DNA of 64,000 nucleotides. Origin: Bilophila sp964369665. GTDB lineage: Bacteria > Desulfobacterota > Desulfovibrionia > Desulfovibrionales > Desulfovibrionaceae. The notes below the pieces were generated by a model. That model worked only from the letters and a program-made list of their open reading frames with translations, ran no database searches and was not told the DNA's origin. Position numbers and translations under genes: made by a program. The stretch lies in contig CAYJFS010000007.1 of the NCBI GenBank assembly GCA_964369665.1, positions 1-64,000 of the forward strand. Direction: 5' to 3'. This document shows positions 25,990-35,167 of this stretch, in pieces (positions within the stretch are counted from its first letter, which is position 1; the number at the start of each line of letters is the position of its first letter).

Positions 25990-27423
25990 ATGCCCTCATT
26001 TTTGTATTTTTTCATTGCATTAGCAGCGTTATTGGTTGGATACTTTGTCTATGGTAAAATAGTTGAATCTATATTTAAAGTTGATCCTTCTAGAGTAACA
26101 CCTGCATGCCGTATGTCTGATGGCATAGATTATGTAACAATGGGACCAGTCAAAGTGTTCCTTATACAATTACTCAACATTGCAGGTTTAGGTCCAGTGT
26201 TTGGTCCTATTCTTGGGGCACTATATGGACCAACAGCACTTGTTTGGGTCGTTGTAGGTTGTATTTTTGGTGGTGCTGTCCATGACTACTTTTCAGGTAT
26301 GTTATCTGTTCGTTATGGTGGTAAGTCCATTCCTGATGTTGTAGGGTATAATTTAGGTGCAGCCATTCGTATCTTTATGCGTATTTTTTCTGTAATATTG
26401 CTTGTACTTGTTGGGGTTGTTTTTGTAGCAGGTCCTGCAGGATTGCTTGAGAAGATTACAGGTATAAGTTCAATGATTTTTGTTGCTCTTATTTTTGCTT
26501 ATTATTTTTTAGCAATGGTTTTGCCCATAGACAAAATTATTGGACGAATATATCCATTTTTTGCAGTACTTTTAGTCTTTATGGCTGTTGGTCTTTTAAC
26601 AATGTTAATTGTAAAAGGTTATCCATTTTATCCTAGTATAGAGTTTGTTAATCAACATCCAAAAGATTTACCAATTTGGCCAATGGTATTTATTACAATA
26701 GCCTGTGGAGCTTTAAGTGGTTTCCATGCTACTCAGTCACCTATGATGGCACGATGTCTTCCAAATGAAAAATATGGTCGTCCTGTTTTTTTTGGTGCAA
26801 TGATTGCTGAAGGTGTTATTGCACTTATTTGGGTTACTTTAGGTATGTCGTTTTATGAAAATTCAGCAGCATTAGCTGAAGCATTAGGTCCAAGTGGTAA
26901 TGCTGCACTTGTTGTTGATGAAATTTCAAAAGTATTACTAGGTACTTTTGGTGGTACATTAGCTGTTTTAGGTGTTGTTATTTTGCCTATAACTTCAGGT
27001 GATACTGCTTTTCGCTCAGCACGGTTAACTGTTGCTGATGCTTTAGGTTTTGATCAAGGTCCTAATAAGAACCGAATGATGCTTGCTATCCCTATATTTG
27101 CTATAGGTGTTGCATTAAACTTTATTCCATTTGGTGTTCTTTGGAGATACTTTGGTTGGGCTAACCAAACATTGGCAGCTGTTGTTTTATGGGCTGCTGG
27201 AGCCTATCTTTTACATCGTGATCGTTGTCACTGGATAGCAACAATTCCAGCAATGTTTATAACAGCTGTTTGTGTTTCATATATATGTTTTGAAAAGAGT
27301 ATGGGATTTGGTATGTCATACGATATTTCAAATATCGTAGCTGTTGTATTTACATTACTTTGTTTAGTTGCATTTCTTACTGTTGGACGTAAGAAACAAT
27401 TAGATGAGCCTGTAAATAGTTAA
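25990..27423 (+). CDS. cstA: CstA family peptide/pyruvate transporter
   Basis: This carbon-starvation family membrane protein has about 477 residues and 14-16 helices, shorter than the roughly 700-residue enteric CstA but like the short form of other anaerobes. Recognisable segments are YFVYGKIVESIF, ARGIDYV-like CRMSDGIDYVTMGPVKVF, FGPILGALYGP, GGAVHDYFSGMLSVRYGGKS and SGFHATQSPMMARC. Family members import peptides or pyruvate. I chose ATG 25990 because GGAGG at 25981-25985 lies just before it; an ATG at 25966 would add eight residues that include that site. Confidence 0.9.
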   Translation: MPSFLYFFIALAALLVGYFVYGKIVESIFKVDPSRVTPACRMSDGIDYVTMGPVKVFLIQLLNIAGLGPVFGPILGALYGPTALVWVVVGCIFGGAVHDYFSGMLSVRYGGKSIPDVVGYNLGAAIRIFMRIFSVILLVLVGVVFVAGPAGLLEKITGISSMIFVALIFAYYFLAMVLPIDKIIGRIYPFFAVLLVFMAVGLLTMLIVKGYPFYPSIEFVNQHPKDLPIWPMVFITIACGALSGFHATQSPMMARCLPNEKYGRPVFFGAMIAEGVIALIWVTLGMSFYENSAALAEALGPSGNAALVVDEISKVLLGTFGGTLAVLGVVILPITSGDTAFRSARLTVADALGFDQGPNKNRMMLAIPIFAIGVALNFIPFGVLWRYFGWANQTLAAVVLWAAGAYLLHRDRCHWIATIPAMFITAVCVSYICFEKSMGFGMSYDISNIVAVVFTLLCLVAFLTVGRKKQLDEPVNS

Positions 27424-27455
27424 AAGTGTTTTTAGTTTTACATCAAGAATATGAA

Positions 27456-27486
27456 GGGGAGCATGTTTTTACAATGCTCCTCTTTT
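27456..27486 (+). terminator. Intrinsic terminator after cstA
   Basis: Arms 27456-27464 and 27474-27482 pair over nine positions with one G-T wobble, with a nine-base loop, and are followed by four T (27483-27486). It separates cstA from the MATE genes. Confidence 0.7.
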
Positions 27487-27525
27487 ACACTATAAAATAT
27501 AATAAGTTTATAAGTTAGACTATCA

Positions 27526-28886
27526 ATGTTTTGGAAAACATACAGTGATGAACTTTATATACAGGTAAGGTTAACAGTACCTTTGTTGTTTGGTCAAATT
27601 TCCATGGTGGCAATGGGTTTTGTTGATATGGTTATGACTGGTGCTGTAAGTGCTACGGATATGGCTGCTGTGGCTTTAGGTGGATCTATTTGGCTTCCTT
27701 TAGTATTTTTTTGTCAAGGAGTACTTCGTGCTCTTCATCCAGCTATTGCTCAATTAAGAGGAGAAGGAAGAATAGATGATACAATGCATGTATTACATCA
27801 GGGTATCTTATTAGCTATTGTTCTCTCTTGTTTACTTATTCCTACTGTATTGAGTGCTTCATTTTTTTAGAATATACAGCCATAGAGCCTCAGCTTAGAG
27901 AATTAGTTATACAATATTTACATGCAATAGTGTGGGGAGGTCCAGGATATTTATGCTTTATTGCTATCCAGTGTTATATAGAAGGTTTGGGTTATACTAG
28001 ACCTTCTATGTTTGCAGGTTTTTTAGGGTTATTTCTTAATGTTATATGTAACTATATTTTTATTTTTGGTTCCTTTGGTATGCCTGCTTTAGGTGGTGTA
28101 GGTGCTGGTATTGCAACAGCAATTTCTTATTGGGGTATGTTTTGTATTATACTTTTTTATCTTTTTATTGGTAAAGGTATCCCTTCAGTTATTCCAAAAG
28201 ATATAAAAAAGGTATTTAATTGGAGTATTATAAGAAGTCTTATTCGTGTTGGTTTTCCTGGAGGTCTTGCTTTGTTTTTTGAAGTTACAATGTTTCTTGT
28301 CATTGGATTATTTGTTGCTCCATTGGGGGTTGTCATTGTTGCAGGACATCAGGTAGCTTTAAATTTTAGTTCACTAGCTTTTATTTTTCCATATTCTTTA
28401 AGTATGATAACAACTATACGTGTAGGTTATAGTATAGGTAAAGGTTCTTATGACATGGTTTGTGTTGTAGGTAGGGTTTCTTTGTTTTTAGGTTTTTTAT
28501 TGTCTTTAATTACTGCATTTGTAACATTAGTATTTCGTCAGGAAATAATAAGCATATATAATAATGATCCAGCAGTAGTAAAAATTGCCAAAGATCTTAT
28601 GTTGTTTGCTGCAATGTATCAGTGTATAGATGCTATACAAATTGTTACTATGGGTATTTTAAGAGGATATAATGATACAAAGGCTGTTTTTTTGATAGCA
28701 TTTATAGCATATTGGATAGTTTCATTACCTGTAGGTTATGTATTAGGTATGACAGATTATTTTGTAGTACCTATGGGGGTAGAAGGTTTTTGGCTTGCCT
28801 TTATATTTGGTTTATTATTAGCAGCTATCTTAGGTTTATTTCGGAAGAATTTTCTTGAGCAAAATCTTTATAAAAGTTTATCTTAA
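27526..28886 (+). pseudogene. MATE family exporter, split by a frameshift
   Basis: The first frame (27526-27870) encodes the N-terminal third of a MATE multidrug/sodium antiporter, ending in SASFF and a stop. The rest continues in another frame from about 27860 to 28886, starting LEYTAIEPQLRELV. The break lies in a run of seven T (27862-27868): one extra T would join both parts into about 453 residues. The result aligns end to end with the intact paralogue at 29004-30407 (shared GFVD, MTGAVSA, DMAAVALGGS, PGG, GHQVALNF segments). It may be a true pseudogene, a phase-variable or slippage-expressed gene, or a sequencing error. The well-conserved downstream frame argues against old decay. Confidence 0.85.
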
Positions 28887-29003
28887 AATTAAGGCTAGAT
28901 TCATTCATACAATTTGTAAAAATAGGTAAGCAGTTATTATGTGCATGTAATTAATGACTATTAATACATATGGATATATAATCTAAAGGATAGTTCATAG
29001 GTA

Positions 29004-30407
29004 GTGAAAAGTTTATATAATTTTTATATAAAGTATAGCGAGTTTTTTCTTGAATTGTATGTTCAACTAGCTCTTGCTATTCCTATATTTTTTTCCCAGA
29101 TTTCTATGATGCTCATGGGGTTTGTAGATGTTTCCATGACAGGTGCTGTAAGTGCCATTGATATGGCTGCTGTTGCACTAGGTGGTTCTTTTTGGTTTCC
29201 AGTTAGTTTTTTTTGTCAAGGTATGTTATATGCTATTTCACCAATCGTTGCTCAACTACGAGGATCAAGCAAATTTGAAAACATCGAGCATGTATTATAC
29301 CAAGGATTATGGTTAGCATTCTTCCTTTCGTTTCCTGTTGTTTTGATTATACGACTCATTGCTTTTCAGTTATGTAATATGGGTATTGAACCTGAGCTTG
29401 CAATGCTTTCCAAAGGCTACTTACTTGCTATAAGTTGGGGTGCACCAGTATTTTTGTTTTTTATAGTTATACGTTGTTTCCTTGAGGGTATGGGACTTAC
29501 ACGACCATCTATGGTTACCTGTATTTTGGGTTTACTAACTAATATACTCTGTAACTATGTTTTTATATTTGGTTTTTTGTTTGTTCCTGCCCTTGGTGGT
29601 GTTGGTGCTGGAATAGCAACAGCTATTGTTTATTGGGTTATGTTTTTTATTCTTTTGTATTATTTTTTTAAAGTGAAAAGGAAGAATATTTTTGGTTTAC
29701 CTAAGGTAAAGAAGAGAATTGATATATTGCTAATGCTTCAACTTATAAAGATTGGATTTCCTGGAGGTATTGCCATGTTTATTGGTGTTACCTCCTTTGC
29801 AGTTGTTGCACTATTAGTTGCACCATTGGGTATAATTATTGTTGCAGGGCATCAGATTGCAATAAATTTTGGAACACTTTTGTATATGTTCCCATCTTCT
29901 ATAAGTATTACAGCAACAATACGTACAGGCTATGCTCTTGGTTGTTCATCGTATACTATGATAAAAAGAGTAAGCACAATAAGTGTTATGTTGGGTATAA
30001 GTATTGCATTGATAGCAGGATTATTAACTTTTTTATTCCGTTATGAAATAGCTTTCATATATAATAGTGATCCAGAGGTATTAAGATTAGCCACATTTTT
30101 ATTAATTTTTGTAGCTGCATATCAAGCTGCTGATGCAATACAGGTTATTGCTACAGGCATTTTAAGAGGCTATAATGACACTACTGCTTTATTTTATATA
30201 ATATTTTTTTCATATGGGCTTATATTGCCTGTAGGGTATATTTTAGGAAGAACAGATTGGCTTGGTAAGCCTATGGGAGTAGAAGGTTTTTGGTGGGCAT
30301 TTGTTATTGGCCTTATTCTAGCAGCTACTTTGGGGCTATTACGAGTAAAGCAGTTAGAGCATAATTTTTATAATAGTCTTAAAACAAAGGCAATGTCTAA
30401 TAGTTAG
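29004..30407 (+). CDS. MATE family efflux transporter
   Basis: This is an intact MATE antiporter of 467 residues with about 12 helices in two repeated halves. It would export cationic compounds using a sodium or proton gradient. Conserved parts are MLMGFVDVSMTGAVSA in the first half and FPGGIAMFIGVTSFAVV and GHQIAINFGTL in the second. It lies 117 bases after the frameshifted copy and is clearly its tandem duplicate. The initiator seems to be GTG at 29004, with AAAGGA about a dozen bases upstream, which is far. Confidence 0.9.
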   Translation: MKSLYNFYIKYSEFFLELYVQLALAIPIFFSQISMMLMGFVDVSMTGAVSAIDMAAVALGGSFWFPVSFFCQGMLYAISPIVAQLRGSSKFENIEHVLYQGLWLAFFLSFPVVLIIRLIAFQLCNMGIEPELAMLSKGYLLAISWGAPVFLFFIVIRCFLEGMGLTRPSMVTCILGLLTNILCNYVFIFGFLFVPALGGVGAGIATAIVYWVMFFILLYYFFKVKRKNIFGLPKVKKRIDILLMLQLIKIGFPGGIAMFIGVTSFAVVALLVAPLGIIIVAGHQIAINFGTLLYMFPSSISITATIRTGYALGCSSYTMIKRVSTISVMLGISIALIAGLLTFLFRYEIAFIYNSDPEVLRLATFLLIFVAAYQAADAIQVIATGILRGYNDTTALFYIIFFSYGLILPVGYILGRTDWLGKPMGVEGFWWAFVIGLILAATLGLLRVKQLEHNFYNSLKTKAMSNS

Positions 30408-30484
30408 TACATATAAGGTATATTTTTTGCTTAATAAAGCTAGCAGATTAAAGTTATAGGAAGTTTTTATGGGGGTAATCATAA

Positions 30485-31534
30485 ATGTCTGTAACAAAAT
30501 CTCCATTTATTCTTGGTACTATGCATCAAGATTTTACAAAAACAGCAAAAAATGCCTCAGGACAAAAATCTGACGATACAGTGTTTATGGATATGGTACA
30601 TCAAAGTCCTGAAGTTACTTCACAAAATGAACAATCTCCACATGTTATATCTCGTTTATTTGCTAATGGTTTAGCCATGGGTGAATCACAACATCAGCAA
30701 AATGAAATGATTATGCAAAATTTTTTTCAATCTAATAATAAAGGTATCCCATTAGAAAAAAATCCTTCTGGATTACCTATTCAACCTTTAGGTAAAGGGA
30801 TTCCTATAGATGCAAAAAGAGATATTATATTTTCTTCTCACAATATAGCTCTTAATAGAAAGGTCCATAAAGATACACAGCAACTTACTGTAGGAGAACG
30901 TGTAGGTCAATTAGCAGCTCAATTTGAGTCAGGTAGCCATGGTATTACAGCTATAGGTTATGATGCAATAGGTGGTACATCATATGGGAAATATCAGATA
31001 GCATCAAAACCAGGGAGTATGCAACAGTTTATTACTTTTTTGGAAAAGAATGCACCTGACATAGCAGAGAAGTTGAAAGGAGCTGGTCCAGCAGATACAG
31101 GTAGTCGTAGTGGAAAAATGCCTGAGGTTTGGCAAGATATAGCAAAAAGTCAGCCTAAACGTTTTGAAGAACTTCAAGAGCAATTTATTGCAGAAAGTCA
31201 TTATAAGCCAGCTATGCATGGCATTCAAGATGCAGGTTTTAATACAGAAACATTTTCTTTAGCTATGAAGGAAGTTGTCTGGAGCACAGCTGTACAACAT
31301 GGACCATCAGCTGCTGTGCAGATATTTACTCAAGCTGCGGATAAAGCAGAAGTCTCTGCAGATAGTAATGTTGATGTTGGCATGGAGCAGGAACTTATAC
31401 AAAATATTTATGATGTTCGAAAAACTCGTTTTGGTTCATCAACAGATGAAGTAAGGCTTGCTATACATAATAGGATGAATAGTGAAAAGGATATGGCTAT
31501 AGCTATGCTTCATTCAAACAAGAGAATAGCTTAA
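30485..31534 (+). CDS. Predicted lysozyme-like cell-wall hydrolase
   Basis: The 349-residue protein has a long polar, low-complexity N-terminus (about 1-135, rich in S, Q and N) with no Sec or Tat signal. A globular domain follows that starts VGERVGQLAAQFESGSHGI. The segment ESGSHGITAIGYD...GGTSYGKYQIAS resembles the catalytic start of lysozyme-fold muramidases, with Glu148 as the possible catalytic acid and SYGKYQI the typical following strand. It could cut peptidoglycan, locally for a secretion or flagellar apparatus or outside the cell. Function is inferred from motif shape only. It is a single gene, convergent with thiF. Confidence 0.6.
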   Translation: MSVTKSPFILGTMHQDFTKTAKNASGQKSDDTVFMDMVHQSPEVTSQNEQSPHVISRLFANGLAMGESQHQQNEMIMQNFFQSNNKGIPLEKNPSGLPIQPLGKGIPIDAKRDIIFSSHNIALNRKVHKDTQQLTVGERVGQLAAQFESGSHGITAIGYDAIGGTSYGKYQIASKPGSMQQFITFLEKNAPDIAEKLKGAGPADTGSRSGKMPEVWQDIAKSQPKRFEELQEQFIAESHYKPAMHGIQDAGFNTETFSLAMKEVVWSTAVQHGPSAAVQIFTQAADKAEVSADSNVDVGMEQELIQNIYDVRKTRFGSSTDEVRLAIHNRMNSEKDMAIAMLHSNKRIA

Positions 31535-31550
31535 TTAATTTATCATACTA

Positions 31551-32159
31551 CTACTCTTTGAGTAGAGCACATAGAACAGCATCAGCCTGCATGCTTGCTG
31601 CAATATTTACACGTGGAGCTAGTGGTGGATTAGTGGAAGAGACAGGATATGTTTGATCTCCAACTACAACTATTTTATTTCCAATGTGTTGTTTTTGCAT
31701 AGGTTTTCCCCAGCCTGCGATTCCTGAAGCAGATATAACTATATGTCCAGATGAAGCAAGTGTTTCCACAAGAAGTTTTTTAGTTAGAGCATTATCTACA
31801 GCTTCTACAACAATTGAACAGTTAGAAAAAAATGTTAGAATATTTTCTTTTTGCATATAGCATTGATGTGTTTTTATTTGTATATTTGGATTAATATCAA
31901 CTAAAATTTGTCTTAAAGCCTGAACTTTTGGTATTCCAATATGATGTTTTAGATATTGTTGTCTATTGAGGTTAGATAATGCAACTATGTCATGGTCAAC
32001 AATAATAAGGTTTCCAATACCTGTTCGTGTAAGTAATGTTGCACAATTAGAGCCTAAACCTCCTGCTCCAGCTATCCCAATAGTAGCCTTCAGAAGCTTT
32101 TGCTGCATATGTTTAGGTAAATGTTCATCCATAACATCATTCCAACTAAAAGATGACAT
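31551..32159 (-). CDS. thiF: ThiF/HesA family adenylyltransferase for ThiS
   Basis: ThiF adenylates the C-terminal glycine of ThiS so that it can accept sulfur for thiazole synthesis. The 202-residue protein shows the nucleotide-binding GAGGLGSNCATLL and the following LIIVDHDIVALSNLNRQQY. It is shorter than typical ThiF, and the CxxC pairs that bind zinc in MoeB/ThiF enzymes are absent, as in the compact anaerobe-type ThiF. It is the last gene of thiS-thiG-thiH-thiF, nine bases after thiH. Confidence 0.88.
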   Translation of the reverse strand: MSSFSWNDVMDEHLPKHMQQKLLKATIGIAGAGGLGSNCATLLTRTGIGNLIIVDHDIVALSNLNRQQYLKHHIGIPKVQALRQILVDINPNIQIKTHQCYMQKENILTFFSNCSIVVEAVDNALTKKLLVETLASSGHIVISASGIAGWGKPMQKQHIGNKIVVVGDQTYPVSSTNPPLAPRVNIAASMQADAVLCALLKE

Positions 32160-32168
32160 ATGTTGTCC

Positions 32169-33320
32169 TTAAATATAGCTTTGATCAAAGATTTGGTTAA
32201 AAGAGAACCAATCTTTGAAAACTGGTTGATATCCTTTATTTTTAATAACAGTAACGACTTCTTTTACTGTTCGATGGTCAGCAATTTCAAATTGTGTAGT
32301 GCTTGGATGAGTATTTTTTGTATAACCACCAACAGCAGTAGATACACCTGCAGAAATTTTTGTAATCCCAAGTTGGATTAAATTGTCACGAAAGTCTGCC
32401 TGTTCTCTAGTGGAAAGAACAATACCAACAGTAGGTAAAAAATTTCGAATGGCTATGATAGCTTGTACTAAATCTTGATCATGAACAGGTTGTATTTGGG
32501 CATGAGCACCTTCATGTGGACGCATTCTAGGTATTGCTATAGCCACTTCTATTTCTGGATGATATTTTTGTAACCAAGCAGCATGCATACCAACATAAAA
32601 AATATCTCTCCACCAATAATCAAGACCTAAAAGTGCTCCAATTGTTACAGATCGTATACCTGCAGCTGCAGCTCTACTTTGTGCATCAAGGCGAAAACGA
32701 AAATTTTTTTTAGGACCTGATGTATGAAATGTTTTATAGGTATGTTCATTATATGTTTCTTGGAAAAGTGTCATGGAGTCTATACCAGCATCGATAAGTT
32801 TTTTGTAGTTTTCTTCAGTTTCTGCATAAATCTCGATACCAAGACTAGAAAATATAGGTTTTAAAGTTATTGTAGCATTTTTTATATAGTCTATAGTTGC
32901 TTTATTAGGAGCATCACCTGTTAAGAGTATAATATTTTTGAGGCCTGTTTTACTCAATATAGAAGCTTCTTTTTTTAGTTCATCTAGCGTAAGTTGTTTT
33001 CTTGTGATAGGATTTTTTGCATTAAAGCTGCAATAACTGCAAGTATTGATACAGAAATTTGAAAGATAAAGTGGAGCAAAAAGCTGAATTGTTTTACCAA
33101 AGTGTTGTAGTGTATTTTTTTGAGCAATATGGGCAAGGCTCTCTAAGAAAGGTAAAGCATGAGGAGAAAGAAGTGCTATAAATTTTTTTGGAGAAAGTTG
33201 TTCACCCATAGTAGCAGTATGGAAAGCAGTTTCTGCATGTTTTGTAGTTATACAAAAAAAAATTTTTTCTACATATTTAGTAGGCCAATTAGTTAGTTCA
33301 TTATAAAAAGAGCTATCCAT
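32169..33320 (-). CDS. thiH: 2-iminoacetate synthase
   Basis: ThiH is a radical-SAM enzyme that cleaves tyrosine to dehydroglycine (2-iminoacetate) and p-cresol, giving the C-N unit of the thiamine thiazole. The cluster motif CINTCSYC is visible, followed by SFNAKNPITRKQL. Later segments include YAETEENYKKL, TMTLFQETYNE-like residues and IPRMRPHEG. The 383-residue length is standard. Its start overlaps the thiG stop by eight bases. Confidence 0.94.
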   Translation of the reverse strand: MDSSFYNELTNWPTKYVEKIFFCITTKHAETAFHTATMGEQLSPKKFIALLSPHALPFLESLAHIAQKNTLQHFGKTIQLFAPLYLSNFCINTCSYCSFNAKNPITRKQLTLDELKKEASILSKTGLKNIILLTGDAPNKATIDYIKNATITLKPIFSSLGIEIYAETEENYKKLIDAGIDSMTLFQETYNEHTYKTFHTSGPKKNFRFRLDAQSRAAAAGIRSVTIGALLGLDYWWRDIFYVGMHAAWLQKYHPEIEVAIAIPRMRPHEGAHAQIQPVHDQDLVQAIIAIRNFLPTVGIVLSTREQADFRDNLIQLGITKISAGVSTAVGGYTKNTHPSTTQFEIADHRTVKEVVTVIKNKGYQPVFKDWFSFNQIFDQSYI

Positions 33321-34095
33321 GTTTTGTATCCAGAAAACCAGTAAGTGGAGAAGATGCTGAAGCTCTTGTTTGCATTGGTGCTGCTTTTGCTAACCATGCT
33401 GCTCGACCAGCAAGAATAGCATTTTTGAATGCTGTAGCCATAAGTATAGGATTTTCTGCAGTAGCAATGGCTGTATTTACTAAGCAAGCAGCTGCCCCCA
33501 TCTCCATGGCTTCACATGCATGAGAAGGTTTGCCTAAACCAGCATCAACAATAATAGGAAGAGATATTTCCTCTATAAGAATTTGAACCATTTCTTTTGT
33601 TTTAAGACCTTTGTTTGTACCTATAGGCGCTCCTAAGGGCATTATAGCAGCAGCTCCAGCATTCACAAGATCTCGTGCTACATATAAATCTGGATTCATA
33701 TATGGTAAAACAATAAAGTTTTCTTTTGCCAATGTTTCTGTTGCTTTTGCTGTAGCATAGCCGTCTGGAAGAAGATAATGAGCATCTGCTATAACTTCTA
33801 TTTTAACCCAATTACCATAACCCATAGCTTTAGCTAAACGAGCAATACGTATAGCTTCTTCAGCATTGCGTGCACCAGATGTATTAGGAAGTAGCTGTAT
33901 TGTTTTTGGGATGTGTGTAAGTATTGTGTCTTGAGTATTTTCTATGTCTACACGCCGTAAAGCTACAGTGATAACATCTGATTGTGATGCTTTTACAATT
34001 TTTGGAATGATAACATCTGATCCATATTTACCTGTACCAATAAGTAGACGACTTTTTAGTGTATAATTCCCAATTTGGAAAATATCATTATGCAC
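33313..34095 (-). CDS. thiG: Thiazole synthase
   Basis: ThiG joins deoxyxylulose phosphate, dehydroglycine and the ThiS thiocarboxylate into the thiazole ring. The 260-residue TIM barrel has SRLLIGTGKY, LPNTSGARNAEEAIRIARL, WVKIEVI with the Schiff-base lysine, and PIIVDAGLGKPSHA. Length and motifs are complete. The cluster order suggests expression from upstream of thiS. Confidence 0.95.
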   Translation of the reverse strand: MHNDIFQIGNYTLKSRLLIGTGKYGSDVIIPKIVKASQSDVITVALRRVDIENTQDTILTHIPKTIQLLPNTSGARNAEEAIRIARLAKAMGYGNWVKIEVIADAHYLLPDGYATAKATETLAKENFIVLPYMNPDLYVARDLVNAGAAAIMPLGAPIGTNKGLKTKEMVQILIEEISLPIIVDAGLGKPSHACEAMEMGAAACLVNTAIATAENPILMATAFKNAILAGRAAWLAKAAPMQTRASASSPLTGFLDTKHG

Positions 34096-34144
34096 AGAGA
34101 TTCCCTTTATTCATAACATAACGTCATTAAAATATAAGATCGTC

Positions 34145-34345
34145 TTAGCCACCACCAACAAAGTGAAGAAGTTCAAGGGTATCTTGTTCATTAAGTGTTG
34201 TTGTGGAAAATATGGTAGATGGAACTATTTTTTTATTTTTTTCTATAACAACGTTTTCAGGATTTAATTGAAGCTGTTGAAGGACATCTGTGATTGTACA
34301 TTCATCTGTACAATTAATGGGATTACCGTTTATAATAATATTCAT
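34145..34345 (-). CDS. thiS: Sulfur carrier protein ThiS
   Basis: ThiS is the ubiquitin-like carrier whose C-terminal glycine is adenylated and thiocarboxylated. The sequence ends LELLHFVGGG, giving the required terminal GG. I place the start at ATG 34345 (66 residues, MNIIINGNP), with AAAGG seven bases upstream. A start at 34375 would give ten extra, non-family residues. It heads thiSGHF. No TPP-riboswitch signature is visible upstream. Confidence 0.92.
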   Translation of the reverse strand: MNIIINGNPINCTDECTITDVLQQLQLNPENVVIEKNKKIVPSTIFSTTTLNEQDTLELLHFVGGG

Positions 34346-34375
34346 ACATGAACCTTTTATAAAGAGTATGTTCAA

Positions 34376-34732
34376 CTTAGTTTGTTTATCTAGTTGAAGT
34401 TATTAGATGTGTATTCATTAATATGGATTTTTTACAAATTGTAAAGCAAATGTTATTTCAATGAATATTGTCTTAGAGAGATATTAACTTGGAGTATATA
34501 AATTGTAAATTGTTAATTAGCTTTGTAAGATCACTATGTGTCTTATGAAGAAGGACAAACAATATATATTTTGTTTTTAAAGGTAGTTATAATGAAACTA
34601 TTCACCAATTATATGCTTTGTTTATGATTTTAATAAGACAATTATTAGTAATTATACTACTATAAAGTATTTGAATTTTTATTTTTCGATTGTATTATTG
34701 CTCCAGATATATGGAGTATATAAATATTTAAC
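34376..34732. other. Divergent intergenic region between thiS and ruvX
   Basis: This AT-rich gap separates the divergent thiS and ruvX genes. It carries a promoter-like pair for ruvX (34671-34698) and a small hairpin (CTCCA and TGGAG arms, about 34701-34716). I find no reading frame or known riboswitch. Confidence 0.4.
34671..34698 (+). promoter_or_regulatory. Predicted promoter for ruvX-mltG
   Basis: TTGAAT (34671-34676) and TATTAT (34693-34698) are 16 bases apart, 34 bases before the ruvX start. Confidence 0.4.
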
Positions 34733-35167
34733 ATGAAATATCTTGCTATTGACTATGGGAGTAAATATACAGGGATTGCTGTAAGTGATCCTAGAGGTGT
34801 TTTAGCCTTTCCAAGGAAAACGCTTGTAATGACTACAAAACAGATTTTTTATACAGAGCTTGTTGATATTATTACTTTAGAGGCACCAGATGCTTTAGTG
34901 GTTGGGTTGCCATTATTATTTGATGGTTCAGAAACGCTCACTACACGAAAAGTATATAATTTCATAAAACGTTTATTATATAGGGTGACATTACCAGTGT
35001 TTTTAATGGAAGAAGTGTTAAGTACATATGCTGCTGAAAAGAGTCTGAGGGAGGTAGGTTATACTTCTTATGATATGGAAAATATTATTGATCAACAAGC
35101 AGCTGTATGTATTTTACAGTCATTTTTAGATCAGCCTGAAAAAGATAGGAGTGTTTTTGTTGCATGA
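34733..35167 (+). CDS. ruvX: RuvX/YqgF family pre-16S rRNA nuclease
   Basis: This RNase H-like protein (144 residues) belongs to the YqgF family, implicated in trimming the 5' end of 16S rRNA and earlier proposed as a Holliday-junction resolvase. The first strand with the catalytic aspartate is YLAIDYGSKYTGIAVSDP, followed by VVGLPLLFDGS and a final IDQQAAVCILQSFLD. Its stop overlaps the mltG start as ATGA, so they are coupled. Confidence 0.9.
   Translation: MKYLAIDYGSKYTGIAVSDPRGVLAFPRKTLVMTTKQIFYTELVDIITLEAPDALVVGLPLLFDGSETLTTRKVYNFIKRLLYRVTLPVFLMEEVLSTYAAEKSLREVGYTSYDMENIIDQQAAVCILQSFLDQPEKDRSVFVA

Noticed and set aside
34376..34732. TPP riboswitch upstream of thiS
   Set aside because: No CTGAGA-type thi-box core or expected paired arms were seen on the minus strand in this gap.
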